Shown: positions 54,064 through 58,889 of the stretch, piece by piece
Layout of the letters: each line of letters opens with the position of its first letter
Position numbering within the stretch: position 1 is the first letter of the stretch
Source of the DNA: Desmodesmus armatus
Taxonomy: Eukaryota; Chlorophyta; Chlorophyceae; Sphaeropleales; Scenedesmaceae
Direction of reading: 5' to 3'
DNA: 64,000 bases
NCBI GenBank assembly: GCA_007449985.2
Contig: VIIQ02000028.1
Location: 404,001 to 468,000, forward strand
Position numbers and translations under genes: made by a program
The notes under the pieces: generated by a model
Databases searched by the model: none
Seen by the model: the letters and a program-made list of their open reading frames with translations, nothing else
What the model was told of the DNA's origin: nothing

Positions 54064-57000
54064 TAATGGTGTGGCTGCCAATGGTGCTACACCGCCAGCA
54101 GCAGCAGCAGCAGCAGCAGCTAATGGTGTGGCTGCCAATGGTGCTACACCGCCAGCAGCAGCAGCAGCAGCAGCAGCCGCCAATGGTGTGGCGGCTAGCG
54201 AGCGCAAGCGGGTGAGGGGTCTGTCGTCGCCCGATGGCACTGCAGTCGATGCTACAGCAACAGCTGCAACAGGTGCTGACAGCCAGCAGCAGCAGCAGAA
54301 GCTCTCCCCTGCCAGCAAGAAGTCAAAGCCCTCAGCAACAGCATCACCAGCAGCAGTGCTGAACCCAGAGCAGAGCACCATCAACGGGAGACAGCCGCCA
54401 CAGCAGCAGCAGCAGCAGCAGCGACAGCGGCCCGCTGCTGTTGCCATGCGTGAGCTGCCATCTGTTGAGGAGCGCCGTGCTGTGCTGTCCAGCATTCCGC
54501 TGCCGTCGCGCAGCCTGGTGCTGATGGCATTGACGTGTGCCAGCTGTCACGAGGCGTTTGACTTTGAGCGGCTGGAGTTCCTGGGGGATGTAGTGCTCAA
54601 GGCACTGGCTGCACACGTCATGCTGGGGGTGAGTCACTCAAATTTTGGGGAAGATATGCCTTTGTTGTTTGGGGGGAAGGGGGGGAGGACATGGGTGTTC
54701 CTGGGGGTGTGGTGCTCAAGGCACACGTCATGCTGGGGGTGAGTCACTCATGGTACTTGCAAAGTAACCATAGTACAGGGGCTGAGTTTGTGTTTAGGTA
54801 GGTGGGGGGCAGGAGGGGGAGAGGATGTTATGGGTGTTCCTGGGGGATGTGGTGCTTAAGGGGCTGGCAGCACATGTCATGCTGAGGGTGAGTTGATCTT
54901 GGGGGAGCCCGGTTGTGGTGTGTTTGCTTTCTAGGACAGCAACAGAATGGTCTTTTGCAGGGGTGGGGGACAGGGACGGCAAGAAGGATGGTAGTTTTGG
55001 GGTGATGGTGTTCACAATACTGGCAGCACATGTCATGCTGGGGAGAGTCTTGGCGAGGGGGGGGGGGTCTGAGATCAGCGTAGGGGCATTGGGGGTGGGC
55101 AGGGGTGCACAGTTGCTAGCTCGGGGGTTGGGTTGCATGATGCGAGGGGTGCACATTATGCTGGGTGTGACTTGGGTGTGGGTTGTTTTTGCGTGTCTGC
55201 GAGAGGCAGGGAAGCGCTGTGGTTGGTGCACCAACCCAGTGGGGAAGGGCGGCGCGCAGGGCACTGTTTGCAGCACAAACATGGTGTGGGGGAGTAGGGG
55301 TGTATGTTACCGTGGATGGGTGTGTGGGTGGGGTGTGTCTCGACGAGGCACAGGGTGTCTGATCTGCTGTCCCCCCCCCCTCCCCATACACACATACAGC
55401 CATCCCAGCCACAGCTCTTATCGGGCAGCTTGTACTGCATGTCGCATGTCATATGCGACATGAGTCACCAGCCGAAAGGTAGAGGCCGGGGCAGGGGTGG
55501 CTCATGGACGGTGTCGGCGATCGGGGGAAGGGGTGGCTCATGGACGGTGTCGGCGATCGGGGGAAGGGGTGGTGTGGTGCTGGCAAGAGGTTCGGGGAGG
55601 AGGGGGGAGTGTGAGAGGTTGTCAATGCAAGCATCTATTTCCCTCACACTCCTCCTCCCCCCCCCCTCTCTTGGCAGCCCCCTGCTGAACCCTGGTGGTG
55701 GGTGTCAAAGGGAGGAAGGGAAGTATTCAAGGGGAGGGAATGCTGTGCTGCTGGCGTAGTCATGCCTATGGCGAGGAGATGGGGAAGAGGTTGCAACAGG
55801 GGTTTGAGCAGGGCGGGACACGAGGCAATAGGGGGATGCTGGTGCATACGGGCAGTGTTTGGGTGGGACTGCTTGCGAAGAGGCAGAGGGAGTTGGTGGG
55901 CGCATGATGCCGCAAAGTATGTTGCCTTGGTGCCACTCCTTGCACATCCACCCGTCCTGGCGTGGCTTTCAGCTTCTCATCCACCCCCACCAATTGCTTT
56001 CTTGTTGTTTCTGCCGTCACTGCGGCTTGGCCCCCCCGCCCCCATCCCTGCCCCCCCCCCCGCACTCTGCTCTCTCGTCCCCCTCCCCGCTTTCAATGCC
56101 AATCTCTTCTCCCTACACATGCACACAGGGCAGGCCCCCTGGCACCACAATGTGACTTGGTTATGGTTGAGCACAAGAAATTGCAACGTCCGCCTGGCCT
56201 GCAGCCTCCCCCTTCCCCCACGTCGAACAACACCGTTGCCGCAGCTGCTGACTTCCATGTCCCTCTGCCCCCTCTGCTGCCCCCGTCCCTTTTTCTTACT
56301 CCCGCCTTATCATCCCGATCCGCCCCACAGGGCATGCCCCCTGACGCAAATGAGGGCGAGTTGTTAGTTGCCAAGGCGGTGGTGCGCAACGTCTGCCTGC
56401 CCCCCCCACCCCGCCCAACCCCACCCACTCTACACACAAATGCTGTTGCAGCTGCCGACTTCTACGCCATGCTGCCGCTCCTGCTGCCCGCCTCCCTTTT
56501 TTTCCACCTCATCACTGCCATCCCATCCACAGGGCATGCCCCTGACGCGAATGAAGGCGAGCTGTCAGTTGCCAAGGCCCAGGTCGTTCGTAACGTCCGC
56601 CTAGCCCGCCTGGCCCGCAGCCGGCCCCTGCTGCTGCAGTACCAGCTGCGCCTGCACCCCTTTGACAACTGGCTCTGGACACCCAACGGCTGCGACTCCG
56701 CCCTGGGGCTGTTTGAGGGGGGGCCCAAGACAACATTCAAGGGGAAGCGGCTTGCGGATGGGATAGAGAGCTTGATTGGGGCGTTTTACCTCACGGGCGC
56801 AGCAGCAGAGGCTGCGAAAAATGCAGCGGCAGCGACAGCTGTTGGGAGCGGTGGCAGCCGGGAGGGAGCTGGATCAGGACTCTCAGCAGCAGCAGCAGCA
56901 GCAGGAGCAGCAGCAGCAGCAGGAGGGGTTGGTGGTGGTTTGGACAGTGACGTGTATGGTGTTGAGGAGCCGTCTGTCCCTGCGCTGCTTGATGCTGCGT

Positions 57001-58844
57001 CGTGGGTGTGGCACCGCGTGTCTCAGCCGGGGCTGGAGGCTGCTGCTGCACTGTGTGAGGTGCTGGAGGTGCTGCCAACAGGTGTGTGTGTGGGGGGGGG
57101 GGGGAGCCCGGGGGGGGGGGGGGGGGGGTGTGATATTGTGGGTGGGTGGGTGTTACAGCACAAGGAAGCGGCAGTGTGTCAACAGAGAGACTGCATGCGT
57201 GCACATGCATGTGCAGTGTGTCGACAGAGGGAGTACTTAGATACATGCAAGCTCACTAAGGCTGTCCTACTAGATAGGCAAGCAACAGTAACTTAATCCC
57301 TCAGTACCGAACAGTGCGTCGGTGGCAGGTGGAGACGCGTGTGTGTTGGGGGGTGGGGGGTGGGGTGAAGGGGGGGGGGGGTGTGGGAGCGCGTGTGAGG
57401 TGCTGGAGGTGCTGCCAACAGATGAGCCCGTGGGGGGAGGGGGGCATGGTTTTGTGAGGGGGGGACTGGAGGCAGAAATGCTGCATGTGTGAGGAAGGGG
57501 AGCTGGGTAGGAGGGGGCCGGGCAGTGGGGAGGCAGGTGTTGCACTTTGCAAGGTGCTTCAAGAGCTGCTAACAGAAAGGAGGGGGGGAGGGAAGCAGAC
57601 TAGTAAGATAGTGGAGGGGGCACAGGGGAGGGAGCCAGCAAGGTGGGAAGGGGGCCCCCAGGGGGACACTGTGTGCAGAGCTAGAGGGTGATGCCAACAG
57701 GGTGGAAAGAGCAAAAGCCGTTTGGGTGTTTGTCCGTGTAGTTGGGTCCCCACAGGGCTTTCACAGCGGGAAGGGGGATTTACCCCCAACCTCGCATGTT
57801 GTGAGCACCCCCAACGATGCTGACCAACGGAATCAACCCAGGCCCCCTTCGGGAGTCGAACCTTGGACCTCTTGTGCCGGCGCCGCCTCCACAGTCCGCC
57901 GCCGTCCAGCTCCGCCATCTTCGCCTGACCTGCTGTAGAGAAGTGTTTGGGGCTTTATGAACGAGTAGGGTCAGTCAGGGTTTAGCAAACACGACTTTGT
58001 AACGAACACTGACTGACTGACTCGACAAAGCAGGGTTGCGAAATGCAATGAAAGGCGCAAGCAGGCCGGGTTGTCCCTTTTGGAGCCTTTACAAACTGAT
58101 TTTGGTATTGTGAGCAACATGCACCAGCAAGTAACGGCTGGACGACCGCAAGTATGGTTGCGATGGTGGGCGGGGGCGCGCAAAAGCCGAACGATATCCG
58201 TATAAAACGTACTCATGTATCTTTGCAGCTGCTTGATTGTTTTTTTCTAAGTGCGTTTGTTTTATTTTGGTTCTGTGTGCTCTTCCGTTGGGGGCTGCCA
58301 TGTGCACCTTCGGTCCTGCCGTTTCGTTGAGGATGTGCGTTTCACTTCGCTTGGTTGCTGCCTGCAGTGAACAAAGGTCATATCCTCTGATATGTTAATG
58401 GTGCGATTTTAATGAGGTCGCATGTGTGTTTTTCAGGCCGTCCCTCCCGTACAGTCATGCCCCTGCCTCGCCCCACCCCACCCCTGTGTCACCCTTCCCT
58501 CCCCCCCCTCCCCCTGCCAGGCTCCCTAGAGCTCATCAGGCGGAGCCCCATGGGCTCAGGCCCCACAACAGACAGGCCAGCAACAGCACGCAGCCTGCGT
58601 GGAGCAGCAGCAGCAGCAGCAGCGGCCCAGGGTGGTGGCGGCTCCCTCAGCCGCCAACTGGCTGACAAGCTGTCTGGCAAGATGAGCAGCCTGCTGGGGG
58701 GACCCTTCCCCTACACGTTCAGGTAGGGGCGAAGGGGTGCTGTATGTTTGGAAGCACAGTGTTTGGGGTGTGGGGGGAGGGAGGGGTTGGAAAGTGAGGG
58801 GAGGGAGGGGTTGGAAGTGAAAGTGTGTTGCGGCAGAGGTAGCT

Positions 58845-58889
<45 letters not shown>

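Noticed and set aside
53689..54495. 268-codon minus-strand open frame, Ala-rich
   Set aside because: Antisense of the exon 27 repeat insert; no motif and no splice or promoter context.
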